This document shows positions 49,300 to 62,522 of a stretch of DNA of 64,000 bases, piece after piece. The position numbers and the translations under genes were made by a program. The stretch spans positions 3,835,622 to 3,899,621 of the forward strand of contig JAYKAV010001887.1 of assembly GCA_035582835.1 (NCBI GenBank), written 5' to 3'. This DNA is from Phoebastria nigripes (taxonomy: Eukaryota; Chordata; Aves; Procellariiformes; Diomedeidae). Numbering within the stretch: position 1 is the first letter of the stretch; each line of letters starts with the position of its first letter. Below the pieces are notes generated by a model. It was not told the DNA's origin and did not search any database. It was given only the letters and a program-made list of their open reading frames with translations.

Positions 49300-51050
49300 A
49301 CAGTGGCGAGGGGGGAAAGGCAGGTCTCCCTCCTCACTCCCCCACCCTACCCATGGAGAAATCAAAGGATGCATGGTGTGAGCTGACCTTCCCCAGCCAG
49401 CACAGAAACCTGGATTATATTCCTGCAGAGGCTTCCCGGCCCTGCCTTCATCACAGGCAATATTTCTGGAAAACAAAACAGTCAACNTGTTTATAGCTTA
49501 GGTTCAAAACACCTGCAAAAAGAGAACCCAAATAGAAATTCTGATTTGTTTCCCCTGCGTGTGCCCCTTCAATCACTNTGTGTCAAAGATGGGGTTGCTG
49601 GTTCATGGCTACCGAGGAGGGACGTTGAATCTTACTGTAACGCTAATTACTGAAAATGTCTTGGTGTCCTTTATCTGAATCTTCAAAGGGTGAAACTATT
49701 ATTATAGAGAAGTAGCATATCACATGAAATATCGCAATTGAGTGTGCAAGGCCATGGATCAGGAAGATTGCCTGAATTAACTCGACTCGGTGATGAATGG
49801 GAAGGGTAATAACTTCTCAGAAGAGCCATAGGAGGCAGGCAGCAGCTTGATTAGCAGTGATATATCATGGGTAAGGATTTAGGGAAACACAGATCCAGAA
49901 AAAAAAGTCAAAATTTGACTCCCTTATGAGGCCATGTTCTGGGGAAGAAACCAGCAGTGAAGGTAGGGGAGATGGAGCTTCACAGAAAGCAAGTGAAGCG
50001 TTTGCTGGATGCCAGGGTCAGCAGCACGCGGGCGTGGGGGCAATGTGCACCTGGAAAAGAGAGAATTGGAGAGGGGAAGAGTTTCCCATTCTCTGCAGAT
50101 CATGCTAAAGTCTCCATCCTGGGGATAACTTATTATGAATTATGAGGCCATGACAATCCCTCTGAAAGAGAGTTCCNGGCTTTCCTCTAGCTTACCCAAA
50201 GGCAGATCAGCAACTCCACAGAAATCAGTGGAGTTTATTTTGATTTACTGAGTTTAAATGAAAGGATTATGCCAAAGGACCCAGAGTCTTTAAGCTGCTG
50301 TACTTGATTGAAATCAATGAGACAGCATCACATTATACCAGCTAAGGACATGGCCTGATTTATTGTGTTTCTGGGATGCAAATACAAAATCTCTTAATGG
50401 GGACAGATATTTCGAGATCCTTCTCCATTTGCTCTAAGTTGTGTCTCTCTCCTAATTACTTAGTTCTAAATAGTCCAGGAAGAAAATTCAGCTGCTGTTT
50501 GCTGGGTTTGGATTTATTTATATTAATTTCTATTTATGACATAGTTTCAAACAGCTGGGATTCTGGAGATACTGTAACGTGGATTAACATTTCATAATCT
50601 GATAACAATATTTAATAGACCAATCATTATTCGTTAATTCATTGCTTCCTTTTTCTGTTCTTCCTTAAAATACAGCTTTATCTTATTTTATTTTATTTTT
50701 AAATCTAATGAAGTCTCAAGATCCTTGGGGCTGGTTTTTTTTTCTTATATTACCATGTACCAAAGCTCACTGAAGTCGATAGGAAGCTTCTGCTAGATGT
50801 TGGATGTCTCAGTAGCACGTTTGCTGCTCACCGTGATGTCCAGGGGCTGCTGAGCACTTGAAAGCAGAGCCTGACCACAGGTGCCCAGCCGGGTGGACCG
50901 CACCAACCCACGATCCAGGGAGCTTGGGGGATGGCAAACTTGCAAACTGCAATAAAAAATACAGGGAGATCCCCCAGTGTGTGCTACCGGTCTTCTCATT
51001 TTGCACTGGGATGCTTCATCTGTAAGGTGGGAATAACCCTGGGGTGGCAG

Positions 51051-51079
51051 GGGACAGGGTGTGACACCCTGAGTGTCCC
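51051..51079 (+). other. GC-rich hairpin
   Basis: GGGACA and TGTCCC form the outer stem, and GGGTG/CACCC the inner stem with a TGA loop; a four-base bulge (TGAG) lies on the 3' side. Lies within a G-rich stretch (G3 to G4 runs at 51029-51059) that could alternatively fold as a long-loop quadruplex. No known RNA family. Confidence 0.6.
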
Positions 51080-51790
51080 TGTTCCCAGTAGCAGGGGGGT
51101 TTGCAGGGTGGTCACCCCGAGACCCCTCCGAGTTAGGAGGGAATGACAGCTTCCCCGGGGTCTCTGGTGTGTGCCTATGGCTTTCCTGGTGCTCCTGCCT
51201 CATCTCAAGTTGAGCATGTGCTGAAGCACTCCTGGGTGATGTGTACTGTGGGCACATCGCCTCTGTTCAGTGCTGATTTTTCCTGATTACATCACTGGAC
51301 TCAGAAAAATCACATGGCTCTTTAATAACTAAAAACTAAAAAGGGGGGGAGGGAATAAAGCAAGTCTTTGATAAAGTGCTTATAAGTACAGGCAACCCAC
51401 AGAGTAAAGTCAATGGGTCCCTCCAGTGCTGGAAGCACTCGAATTTCCTGCGGCGGGGTGAGAGCTCCTCTTCTTAAATGTTGAGCTGGTTCAGTGCTTC
51501 CCCCCTTGTGCCCCTCCAGCAGATGCATCTTTAACTGCCAGCTCCTGAGCAGGCAGGAGGCTACAAACTCCCATTTACTGATTTCTTTTTTTTTAATACA
51601 TTAACTAGTTCACTGACACAAGAATTATCACTGAAACACAGAAAATTTAGCTTTCTTCCATGACCATAAAACTGCCAGATTAATACAAATCCTGCTTCTT
51701 CCTTACGTAAAATCTTTGTAATACGGAAGGCCACTGTACTATGACAATTTTTACAAAAGTAGCCCTGCAGATTCCATGTAATGTGTATGG

Positions 51791-51826
51791 GGTTTTTGGT
51801 TTTTTTGTTTGTTTGTTTTTGTTTTT
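51791..51826 (+). repeat. G/T-only low-complexity tract
   Basis: Mixture of T runs and GTTT units, G and T only. Confidence 0.94.
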
Positions 51827-54157
51827 ACTCATTAAGCATTCAGAAGACCACCTACTGTATATAAACACACTGCTTTTCAAGATCAATTTAGGTGCTTTGG
51901 AATTAAGCTACCAGAGAATAGTCTGGTATAAAGGGACTTGGTTTTGAAGAGCCACGTGTGCTGTAGGGTGGGTGGCTGGGTGAAGCCCTCCTGAGAAGCT
52001 GGGCACGATGCACCACGTCTGAGTGCACACACCCAGCAAGTGCTGTCAGCCCAGTACGGTGCAGAAGTGGAAGAGTAACCTGTGTCATCCACTCAAAAGG
52101 GAGGCTGAAGATCTGTGTCAAAGGGATTAGTTTATTGTAGAATACATTAGTGGCTAATTCCACGTCAAGGTTCCTTCTAGAAAAGGACCTTGGGTAAATA
52201 CCCAAAGTGAACTGCCAATATTGTTCTGTTCTCTCACTGTCCCTCCCCAAATAGACTCTGCTATTACATAGTATAGTGAAGTATACGTGGGCTGGATGTG
52301 CTGAATGCCAGATTTTTCTGTCCCGTCTGTCTCTGCTTGCAACACTAGAAGTCGATACAGCTATGATAGCGTGCACCCAGTGCTCCTGGGTGTCAGGTCT
52401 GCGTGCGATGGAGTCCCTGGAAACAATAGAAACTGCCATAGTCATGGTGGGCTGCTTTTGTTAGCTATTGTAGTAGGAATTGCTCAGGAAGGTGCTACTT
52501 TGCTTTATCTCATTTGAGAACTGTAAGTAGTCTGTGCAATTAAAAGACAGAAGACGGAACAGCTGTCAGCAGTTCAGAGCACCAGCCTTTTGCAAGGCAC
52601 TTTGAGCTTAAGAAACCAAAAAAACCTCTATCCAGGGTTTAACTTCCAAAATGAGATGAGCTTTGGGAAGGTTATACAAGAAGCAGCAGATACCCAGCTG
52701 ATTGTGCAAGGATTAAAAAAGAAAAAAGTAAGGCCATTGCAACTATCACTTTAAGGATTTCAGACAGACCTAGCAAAATAATGGACAATGTTAAGGAATA
52801 GGTTACATTTAATAGAACAACATTGTATTTTCTACCATGCAGAAGACTTTTAGATCCAAAAGATTCCTTATGGTAGAGTCCTGAACCTTAGACTTGCCCT
52901 GATTAAGTTCTTATTTCTCAGATTCTTCTAAAAAGCTGTGAAGTTAAAAATTCAATGTTTTTAGAGATTATGAGTTTTAGATCCTTTTCCAGTTTATAGA
53001 TAAAATGCCATATTAAATGTAAGCAGTATTATGTTTCGTTATGCAATTCCGGATAGCTCTCACTCGAAGATAAATCAAAGTAGTCTAAAGAAGGGTATTT
53101 TTTGTGATGTAGATTTATGGCAGCGCACAATAAAGTGCTGCTTCTCAGTTGCAGGTATTTTTGGCATTCTAGTTAGAAGTGTCAAAACAAATGATTAAAT
53201 TTAAATTACCCACTAGCATCTGTGCTACCCCCATACCAATGTAATAAAGCAAATACTAAAACCGTAAGAGACAAATCCAACAGCGTCCTCCTGCTGTGTC
53301 ATTAACTTTCTCCCAGTTGCTGAGATATTTGCAAGTCTCGCTCCGTGTCTACAATACAGAGGAGGAAAAACAAGGATGCTTTTAGGCTGAGGGCAGCAGC
53401 AGGAGATGTTGTGGGTTGCCCCTCCAGGGGAGAAGCAGGGAAGTCACAAGATAAGGATTTAATTACGTCTGTGTTGACCCCAAACCAGACCCCGACGGGT
53501 GCGAGGCAGAGACCCCCGTCCTGCATGCTGCTTGCTGGCTCTTTTAACGCAATCCTCGGCAATTACAAGGGCAAGGGGACCTGGACTGACTCAGTGGGTT
53601 ATGCCTGTGTTGAATTAGGATCTCTGTTTTGAATTAGATACTTGATTATACTTCTATGCCTGAGTGGGAGCTTAGGGCAGCGGGAAGAGGCGTAGGGTGG
53701 CAGTGCCCATCTCATGGGGGCCAGCGAGTGGTAAGCCCATCATTGGGATGTGATCAAAATCAGTGGCCTTTCTGGGCAGAGCCTGGCCAGCTGGAAATAT
53801 TGGGTTCTTTGGCTTTGGTTTGATGCGTAGATCCCAGGTTTGAGGAGAGGAGCCTGTGGTTTGTTTGTATTTATAGTCTTTTGAAGAGAGCAGAAAGAGC
53901 ACCAGGTAAATTGCAGAGCAAGCAAAAGAAAAATCATTTACATTTTAAGCCAGTAACATCATTTTGAGGCCTTGACTCGTAAATTTTTTTTCTTTACTTT
54001 TTTTATTTTTTTCCCTCCCCATTAATCCAAAAACATTGGCGATACTGACCACATAAACCAACGCTGGGCTAAATAGAAACTAAATCTCCGGAGAAAGAGT
54101 GTGACAAAGCTAAATCTGCAATGAGAATTGCCAGATACTTGGGCTGGCAAATAAACA

Positions 54158-54245
54158 GCGCGAGCAGAGGTGAAGTTCTCCTGTTTCGTGTCCCCGCCGA
54201 CGCAGAGCGTGCAGTGTCGCATCAGCTGCGGTGGCGATCGGCGGT
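54158..54245. other. CpG-dense mini-islet
   Basis: About 12 CpG dinucleotides in 88 bases, against a surrounding sequence that is strongly CpG-poor. Too short for a standard CpG island. It might be an unmethylated regulatory site, an old exon or a small GC-rich insertion. No open frame with a recognisable product. Confidence 0.6.
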
Positions 54246-54488
54246 CCAGGTGTGGCAGAGGTGGTGATCTCTGCATTTTAAACTTGACACCAGAGAAGAA
54301 CACGTTGGTCCGGGGTTTCAATTACACGTGTGGAATGTAGAAGTTGATGATATTCTATGAAAATTCAATAAACCTTGAGAACAGCATCAGGGCTGATATC
54401 TGTAATTTAAAGTAATGGATATCAAGAAATTGTTACTCATTTATCTTTACTGCCGAGTTTCAGAGGCACCAAAGAGACTTCATTAGGC

Positions 54489-54505
54489 TTTTTTTTTTTT
54501 TTTTT
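54489..54505 (+). repeat. T17 homopolymer
   Basis: Uninterrupted run of 17 T. Confidence 0.95.
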
Positions 54506-54662
54506 GAATAGCTTCATTTATCTCAATCAATGATGGGTTCTAGAGGTGGCTGACTATTATGTTTAATAATACACAGGATAAAAAAATCCCCATCCTTTCA
54601 CAATTTTTGACGTATGTGGAAAGGATGTATGAAATCTCTTCTCAGTGGGAGATAGAAATAGA

Positions 54663-54686
54663 TTTTTTTTTTTTTTTTTTTTTTTT
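54663..54686 (+). repeat. T24 homopolymer
   Basis: Uninterrupted run of 24 T followed by a short A run. Confidence 0.96.
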
Positions 54687-55625
54687 AAAAACTTCGTTAT
54701 GGAAGATAAATGTGTTTTTGTTGCACAATGTGATCTGTAAGCAGAATATTTAAATCTTTGTTTTACACGGATTGAAGTTTCATTAGAAGAAATTACTTCG
54801 GAAACTCAGGTTTAAGCAAATACTGCTACCTAAACATGACTTGATTTAATCCTGCAAACGCTATCCCAGAGATGCCTCTTCAGGAGATGCAGTTTAGCCT
54901 GGACCTTTGAATAGAAGTTTTATGGAAACCTGAAAATCTCTCCCGCTCCTCTCCATCCCTCTCTGGGTGCCAGTTCCCTCAGCCAGGGGTTGTTTAAGGA
55001 ACATGGGTTAGTGTTATTCCCAGGCTACATTATCTGAGCTTTGGACCTGTTTAGCTCCCTGCCGTGCCACCTCCCATTCCCCTCCCCTGGGCCTTGTGCT
55101 CCGCTCCAGAAAAAAGTGTTTCTTTTGCAAACTTGAACACAGGTCCTGCATGTGGGTGTCCCAGAGAGCGGTCGAGTCTCTGCGGGTACGTACCTGCTGC
55201 TCCGGCTTGTCGTGGGCTGTTTCAGCCTCTTGTTACTTGATGGAGTTGAAATACATTTCGCACCTTCCTTTTTTGCTCCTCTCTCAGATAATTCGGTTAT
55301 GGGTTTGGCACAGCTTAAGAAGCAATCTTGAGGAATTAAACTTACTTTTGCTCTTTAGAGTCCTTTAAAAATTTGCAAAACCGTTGACAAGTGATTTTTC
55401 ACAGGTTACCAAAGGCAGGCTGCTTGTTGAGTCTGACCAAAGCAGCATTGCGTTCGGGAATGAGGTGAGGTGCAAACAAAGAATTCATCTAGTGAAAAGG
55501 AGTAAAGAAAAATTATGTCCAGGAAATGAAGAAACCCAATAGATCTTACTGTTGTGGGCTCACAGCCAATGCTACCATCTGAAGTGCTGCTCCCTGGGCT
55601 CAGAGGAATTAAAGGAGTTGAGATT

Positions 55626-55644
55626 AAAAAAAAAAAAAAAAAAA
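55626..55644 (+). repeat. A19 homopolymer
   Basis: Uninterrupted run of 19 A. Confidence 0.96.
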
Positions 55645-56999
55645 TCAAACCCAGTGGATTCTAAAGCAAAAGTAAACCTGACGCCAAACACGGGTGGCAA
55701 GCTTGCGGCTCGCATCTGTGACTCTGTACGGTGATTCAAAGTGGACAGGTCCCCTGACTAAATCAGGTTTTCTTTCTCTAAATAAAATGCTCGCCTGCTC
55801 TTGCGTACAGTGTGCTTCAAATCCCAAAGGCCAGTGAACAAGCAGACTGAAAAACAAGAGTTTCTATGAAAGGGGTTTCTGAAAGGGATTGTCCTTCATG
55901 GTTGTTAGAAAGGAAACTTTACCTGGCAGATTTGAATGCTGAAGTCTGCCAAACAAGATGCATTCCTCCGTTCATGAATATGAGGAACTTGGGAAGCTCC
56001 CTTTGTGCTCTAAACTTATTTTGTTAGGATTTGGCAGGGAAGAAAGGCTTGGTTTGGATATGTAGTGCCACCGGGGAATGGCTTAGTGATATAAGCTTTG
56101 TTTTGAAATAACACAGGTGGCACGATAGTGACATGTAACTAGTTCTGTATATAGGCAACAGATACAAAATATGTCTTTATATATGTCTTTTCTTAACTTT
56201 GAAAATTGTAGGTGAAATATAGAGGAGCTGTGTAATTGCCAGGAGAGAAGAACGAATTTCTGAAGAGAACTTTTGGAATAACTCCTCCTGGGAAGGGCTG
56301 GGCTGGCAATTTCTATGCTGCAGAAGCAGTTTATTTCCTCTTGCTGCAAAATCTGAATGTTTGGTATTTGGGAGTCCGTGTTTGAATCCCAGGAACATCA
56401 GTTTGTTAATTAAAACCTTGTGGATAATTTCTATGCAATTTTCTGGTTGAGTAGTCATGTTTCCAAAGGGTAAAGGACAGAGGGGAGAAAAAAATTCAAC
56501 AGCATAAATGGAAAGAAGGCCTTTGACTTCCATTGGCATACAGGGGCATTAGGAAATTTGGTCTGTTCCTGTATGGCTGCAGTGGTCCCAGCCTTTGTAT
56601 CAACAGAGGATGAGGTTGGGAGATGTTAACCCATACTAGTTCTAGGTGATCTGCGTATGCCAAGGAGGTAAGCAGATGGAGTAGGTGGGTGATAGTGAGT
56701 TTGTGGTGTGTAATGCTGCTGATTCCAGTTAGGATAAATACAAGTGTGATGATTATTCAAACACTCAGAGTATAAATATCCAGATCAAAAATAAGTCTTC
56801 ACTTAAAGAGATGGCTCTGTGCCTTGAGGCTTCCTGCAGGGCATCCTTAAGTATCAGCAAAACCAATTTGATGAGGGCAGAGAGATTTAAACTACTGCAT
56901 AAATAAGATTAAATCAGACAGGGAATGTGTGAAAACGGGGACCTTGGAGTTTTGCTGTATTAGACCCAAGATGTATCATCTGGTGCAAATATTAAGGCA

Positions 57000-57370
57000 A
57001 GCAGTTTATCTTTGCATTAAGAGGCCACTGAATAATTTACATGTTCTGGCAAGCATTATTCTGCAGCTGCAGAAGCAGGGAGAGGCTGGTTAATGTGATG
57101 GCAATTAATGAGTTAACCGGAGTGCGGAATAGGGGCAGATGGGTGCCACTTTGTGAGGTCCCATCAAACTCATTAGCACAGTTAACATCCGACGATTAAG
57201 TTCTCCAGATAAGTGCAAAAGATGAGATCCCTCTCATAATTCACACCAACAGTTTACCTGAAATGGGATGATCAGACGTGATCTTTCTTTGCAAGTTACA
57301 GCTTACTGAAATCGAACATGATATTTATTTCTAAGTTGTTCCATTCTTAACACAAATAAATAATAAACCC
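57000..57370. promoter_or_regulatory. Candidate conserved noncoding block
   Basis: The longest enhancer-like stretch in the window: GAATAATTTAC, CAGCTG, GGTTAATGTG, GGCAATTAATGAGTTAACC, CAGATG, CTCATTAGC, AGATAAG and GATTAAG cores follow one another with no simple repeat, and purine/pyrimidine use is balanced. No open frame. Inferred from texture; conservation untested. Confidence 0.32.
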
Positions 57371-58682
57371 CAGGGAATCTGTTTTAAAGAGACCTAAGAT
57401 ACAGTGTTTTCTATTGGAGTTTATTTCTTTCAATTCACTCCTAAGAAAAATCCCATCACTTTTGGTTATGTAGTTTTATTTCATCTTCTCATTGCAGCTT
57501 GAACATGGATCTGCACTGACAGTATGTTTTCAACAGGCTATGTGTAGTGCCATGGTTGAATAGTGGTTTTCCCAGCTTATATTGTGGAACTGTCTAATTC
57601 AACTTTCTGGGTTTAAAATACATCTTCTGTTCTTATGGTTCGTTAAAAATGGAAGGCTGGCCTTCAGGTAGGTGGTTCAAGGAACTCTTGAAACACCAGA
57701 AAGTCAGGGCCAAGCTCTGTTTCCAGAGGTAAAGCTTCAATTGATCACTGAGAGGGCTGGAGCAAAAGGATGCCATTAGTTTTAAAGGCAATGCATTTTT
57801 ACATCTTTAAAAATGGACTCTAAATTCATGCTGGATTTCTCAGATTTGTGGTTCTTTGAGATCCTATTCGTTCTCTTTGCTGAGTGCTGTTGAGAAATAT
57901 AGTTTCCAAAGGTTACAGCCACTCCTGGGATCAATAATTCTGGCACAATTGTGTACAAGGAATAAGTAAATCTCAACTTTCTGACACGCTGGAGCAGAGG
58001 TTTCTGTGCATGAGCAGGATGTGACTGATCTCTGGATTTGCAGAAGGTGGTGCGCTCGTACCAAGGTTACTCCGAAGCTACTGCCATGAGCTTAATTATG
58101 GGCTCTAAGCAACAAGGAGGGAGGTTCATTTTGTTGCTTGTGGGGGAATAAGGGCTCTCAGCTACGTGTAGCGTGAGCTTGAGCCCTTACGGGCTGTTTG
58201 TCAGAGGAGCTGCCATTGTGTTGTGGGTAGGAAATTTTGTAGGCAAAATGATGGAAGTGACCTGGTAGAACAAAGCTTGGGGCCACTGGTCCCCACTGGG
58301 TGCTGCCAGGCTGTAGAGATGCCCTGCAAGTGGAGTGCTCCCAAGGGCAAAAACATGAAACCAGGCAACATGCAGTTATTTTTCCTCATGTTTACAGTGG
58401 AATGATGATGTTTCGAGCAATGTGTGAGCTAGAGACACTACATTAGCTACTGTCAAATCTAGTAAACTGGTCATTAATCATCAATCCTTGTCTATGTTCA
58501 GAATGTGTTCCCTGTGTGTTTGTACGTATTTCTTAGCTAATGGTTCTTGATACAGTTGTATTGGAGATCTAAGCATGTCACTTAAACTTGTAAAGTGCTT
58601 TTTATTAAATTCATCTTTTCATGTTAGTGTTTTTATGGACTGGTCTGGAATTTTCTATGAGAATATTGAGCAAAATTTTTTT

Positions 58683-58731
58683 AAAAAAACCAAAAAAAAA
58701 AAAAACCCAAAAAAAACCAAAAAAACAAAAC
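58683..58731 (+). repeat. A/C-only low-complexity tract
   Basis: A runs of 3-14 separated by CC, CCC or C. Same style as the tract beside the gap at 30096 and the opposite strand sense from the G/T tracts elsewhere. Confidence 0.95.
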
Positions 58732-58936
58732 CTGCTGAACTGAATCAACCGTCTGACAATGTACCAGACCATCTCACCAGGTTCCCTCATGGATGTTGTG
58801 TTTCCAATGCTCTTCCATCCTTCTTGGTGAGGAAACCCTTCCCACAGTGCCTTACAGCCCTACCAAAACTCGTACTATCACTTTGTACCAAGTTTGGCCC
58901 ATTCTGGGGGATTATCCCCAGAATAATTTTTCTTTC

Positions 58937-58952
58937 TTTTTTTTTTTTTTTT
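58937..58952 (+). repeat. T16 homopolymer
   Basis: Uninterrupted run of 16 T. Confidence 0.94.
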
Positions 58953-61584
58953 GAATGCCATAAAAAAATTTGGGCAAAGGCCTGAAATCCAGCATTTCTT
59001 TCATTTGAAAGAAATGGCCCATTCCTCCCTGTTACAGATTATCTTTTCCTTCTCAATGACATTTAGGACGTACAGCTTCTTGAATGTACGCTACTCTGTG
59101 TGGTTTTTTAGCAAGATGTTACGTCTAGTTCCCACTGTGCTTGAACTCACCTGATGAAGTCTTCTGATGGAAAAACTTAAATTTACATGACTCATGCTAC
59201 CTGATTCATATAAAAATATTATTCCTTTTGAGTGATATTTATGATTTTGAAAGTGAAATTCAGAGGGGAGCAGTCAGGGCTCTCCTGTTCCCCACCCCAG
59301 TGCTGTGACTCAGACTGGTTTTGGGTACCGGAACAGACAGTCTATTACAAGGAAACAGGACATATTTTAAGACCCGTTGTAACTCATCTGTGGCTCTGGC
59401 AGAACATCCATCTCTGCTGAGCTTTCTCCTCTATCTGCATTAGCAATGGGAGTTCGGCTAAAATAATAGGCTTGAAAGCTCTCTAATATGAATCCTGTCA
59501 GTTATAAGATTTCTTCCCTCTCCCCTTAGGATTTTTGTTTGTTGGTTTTCCTTGAGATTTTTCTAATATATTTGAATTATTTCCTCCTCTTAATTTTATA
59601 AGATTCCTTCTATGTGAATAAATTTAAACTCTAAGACCGCAGCCATTCATACTGACTGTAAATCACGAGGAAGCTCAAGAGAAAAGAAATGCCGTTCTCT
59701 GAAGATACATTCCACTTAATTTTCTCCTGTTATGTTTGCGTCATGTCTAGTGGGGCTGATTACAGCTGTCTATGTGGTATTGTCATGTAGTTAGAATAGG
59801 AGGTTTTTTAATACTGTTGTTAATGAGAGATTTTTATGGTACTCGCTAACACACAAGAAAGTTAGCCTGGAACACAGCTACCGGAGCCTAGACCTTCTTT
59901 CCACTCATTTTAAATTTGACTTAGCTTCAATAGGCTTTTGAGGCAAAACTTAAAATGAGCTACTCGCTGCAGAGGCTTTTCTGTTGGCGATCTATTCTTG
60001 AGCAGTTTTTATGCCCGCATATCTACAGGGCTGATGGTGCGTGTCCCTATTCTGCTAATTAAACCAGAATTCAAGCAGGTCTTTTTGGTATTGTTAAAGT
60101 AATACCTGCAGGATGCTGTAAGCAAGTAAGGGTTGATATTGCTTATGGCAAGAAAGATCTATACACAAAGCAGTGTGGTGGTATTTCTGCAACGATCGTC
60201 AGTCTGGCAATTTCACTGGAAGAGAGTTAAATTATTTCAGTTGGTGATTTTTCCATAGTTTTCTGGGTTTGGGACACTTTCCACTGGTGCTATAGAGACA
60301 ATATAATGTATTGATTGTGCAAACAAAATCAGTTTAAACAGATAGGGCATCTCAGAGATGTTTAAAAATGGCCTTTCAGTCAGAGAGCCATCTTTGTTCT
60401 CCACGTTTTGGAGAATGCTGCAACTTTCATGATCTCCTGTTTTTCAAGCATTCCTCTTTTCCTGGCACCAAGATACATACTTTTCAATGGAATTTAAGAT
60501 ATGAGGCTTAAGTATATTACCGATATTTTTTGTCAAATATGTATTTTCTACAGCTGCTGGTGGATATCTACAGATAAAGATAACCACAATTCCCCAAAGG
60601 TCTTTATGACTGTTCCTAAATGGTTTGATGTGTTTGAAGGGGACCACTTAACCGTTTAAGTTATTTCTGTTGTCCAGTAGTTCAAACACATCATGGGTTA
60701 TCAAAGCAAAGTTTTGTTTCAAGAAATGTCTGGGTGATCCTGGTTTATAAGGATCATGGTCTGCAGCAGGATGAAGTCATATTCAGTGAGGTGCATTGAG
60801 CTCTTCTAGAACTGAAAGGAAAGGATAAGAAAAGAGGAAAAAAAGTAGTATTAAAACCTAAAAATGTTAACTTTATCGGTATAGGAGTTCCTAAAGTAAT
60901 GCTTCAATATGGGGTGGGACAAAGAGAAAACAAAAAGCCAGAAGGGATCGCAGGCTTGTTACTACTTTTTGGAATCAGATGGGACCAGTCCCTGTCCTCC
61001 ATTTGTACTCCTCTAGACACTTGCTCAAGTTTTACTTGCCCACCTAATTGTTTAATTTTCTTATTTCACCTCAGGCTTCCTGGGAAACCTTGGTTCTCTA
61101 TCCCCTAAAGGTCACAAACTCTACAGCTCGGTAAGGCTGATTTTGTTACACAGGCTCCTGCTCCATTAACACAGTCCATAGGTTATTTCTAATCCCCAGA
61201 ATTGATTTATTTAATCCTTGTAGATGCCATTTGTTACACATTATTCTCAGCATTTATTCACAGCACAAACAGATGGTCAACGAAACCAATTAACCTTTCC
61301 CAATCTCCCTTTCAGGCTTTCCACGTTTTTTTGAGTCTATGGACAAATGAACAAAAACTATCAGGAGACTTCATGCCAGAGTGTGATTAATAGGAAAGCT
61401 GACTGGCATGTGTGCTGCGCTCAAATAAACCTCGGCCCCCCTAGGCTTGAGCGCTGGAGGAGGACTATTGCTGGCCGAACAGGGAGGAGAAAAGAACTGC
61501 CAAGAGGTGGAGTGACCTAAGTCTGTCTGTCTGCTTGTTTAATGGTGTGGAGGGTAGGGAGAGATGACAGCTTAACCTCATTCC

Positions 61585-61628
61585 TTGGTTTGGTTTTTGG
61601 GTTTTTTTGTTTGGTTGGTTGGTTTTTC
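61585..61628 (+). repeat. G/T-only low-complexity tract
   Basis: About 44 bases of G and T only, with TTGG and TTTGG units and GGG/T7. Confidence 0.95.
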
Positions 61629-61736
61629 TTAAAGGATTTTCAAGATGAGGAGTGTGTATTTTGAGGTTAAATGAGAGGTTTTGTTATAGACGGTTCTTTC
61701 AATCATCAAAGCCTTCACTAAGTGCCATGTGAAAAT

Positions 61737-61749
61737 AAAAAAAAAAAAA
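61737..61749 (+). repeat. A13 homopolymer
   Basis: Uninterrupted run of 13 A. Confidence 0.93.
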
Positions 61750-62522
61750 GTATTTTATTAGCAATAAATGTAATATATGTGTAATTATAAATTGCATCCC
61801 TACCCTTCACTGATAAACGGGAAGACAGACCATGTAAATTTAGAACAGTATTCACTGTTAACTTTTATGATAAAACTATGAATAAGTATTGAGGTGGATC
61901 CTATCTCAATCTGGTTATCCATGTAATAAAAACACAACCGCATTTGCATTGTACAAAACATCCTTTGATTGTTTCGTGGCCGATTAGTTTATTATCAGAG
62001 CATGTGGCCTGTTGGACAGACACATCTAATTTGTCCTTTTGTCGAATCCTGAAGAAAATGGACTGAAGGGACTTGGCAGGGTGCAGTAGGGCTGTGTCAG
62101 GGCTCAGAGTGGGATTTTTGAGAGTTTCTTTAGTCTCCGCAGGGTTTCCTGGTCCTACCTAGCAGAGATTACATTGTGTGGAGAGCTGCTTATTTTATCT
62201 ATAAAAGCTATGTCTGTCTGTGTAATGACCACAGTGATGTTTCTTATGTGCCTAATGCTACCTGTGTATCCCACACAGATTTTGTATGTGGTAAGTGGAG
62301 CTAAGACTTGACAAACCTACCAAAAAACCTCACTCAGACTATAACTCTTCTGGTTTTGGTGAAGACAACATAGTCTGTCCCAGCTGGAATAACATCCCGC
62401 ACCAGTCCCTCACCGCCTGTTGGAAAGGCTTACTCAGGGTCTGAGGCGATAACTCACTGCCAGTAACAGCCACGTGCTTGTCTTTGTCCAGATACTTGCC
62501 ATTTATCCCTCCTTTTGCTTAG

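Larger units (their letters stand above)
49117..54157. other. Gene-free DNA
   Basis: No gene recognised. Holds the T34 run at 49265, an octamer at 50376-50383, a GC-rich patch at 51020-51150 with a hairpin, a T/G tract at 51791 and chance frames up to 180 codons (51903-52445, minus). A long AT-rich stretch at 52520-53300 has no repeats. Confidence 0.74.
54246..56999. other. Gene-free DNA
   Basis: Contains T17 at 54489, T24 at 54663 and A19 at 55626. Otherwise unremarkable AT-rich sequence. No gene recognised. Confidence 0.75.
57371..62522. other. Gene-free DNA
   Basis: Contains the A/C tract at 58683, T16 at 58937, the G/T tract at 61585, A13 at 61737 and an octamer (as ATTTGCAT) at 61942-61949. 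The stretch 59630-59810 is non-repetitive and mildly enhancer-like. No gene recognised. Confidence 0.74.

Noticed and set aside
51903..52445. 180-codon minus-strand open frame
   Set aside because: No domain, and explained by plus-strand T/G excess reducing minus-strand stops.
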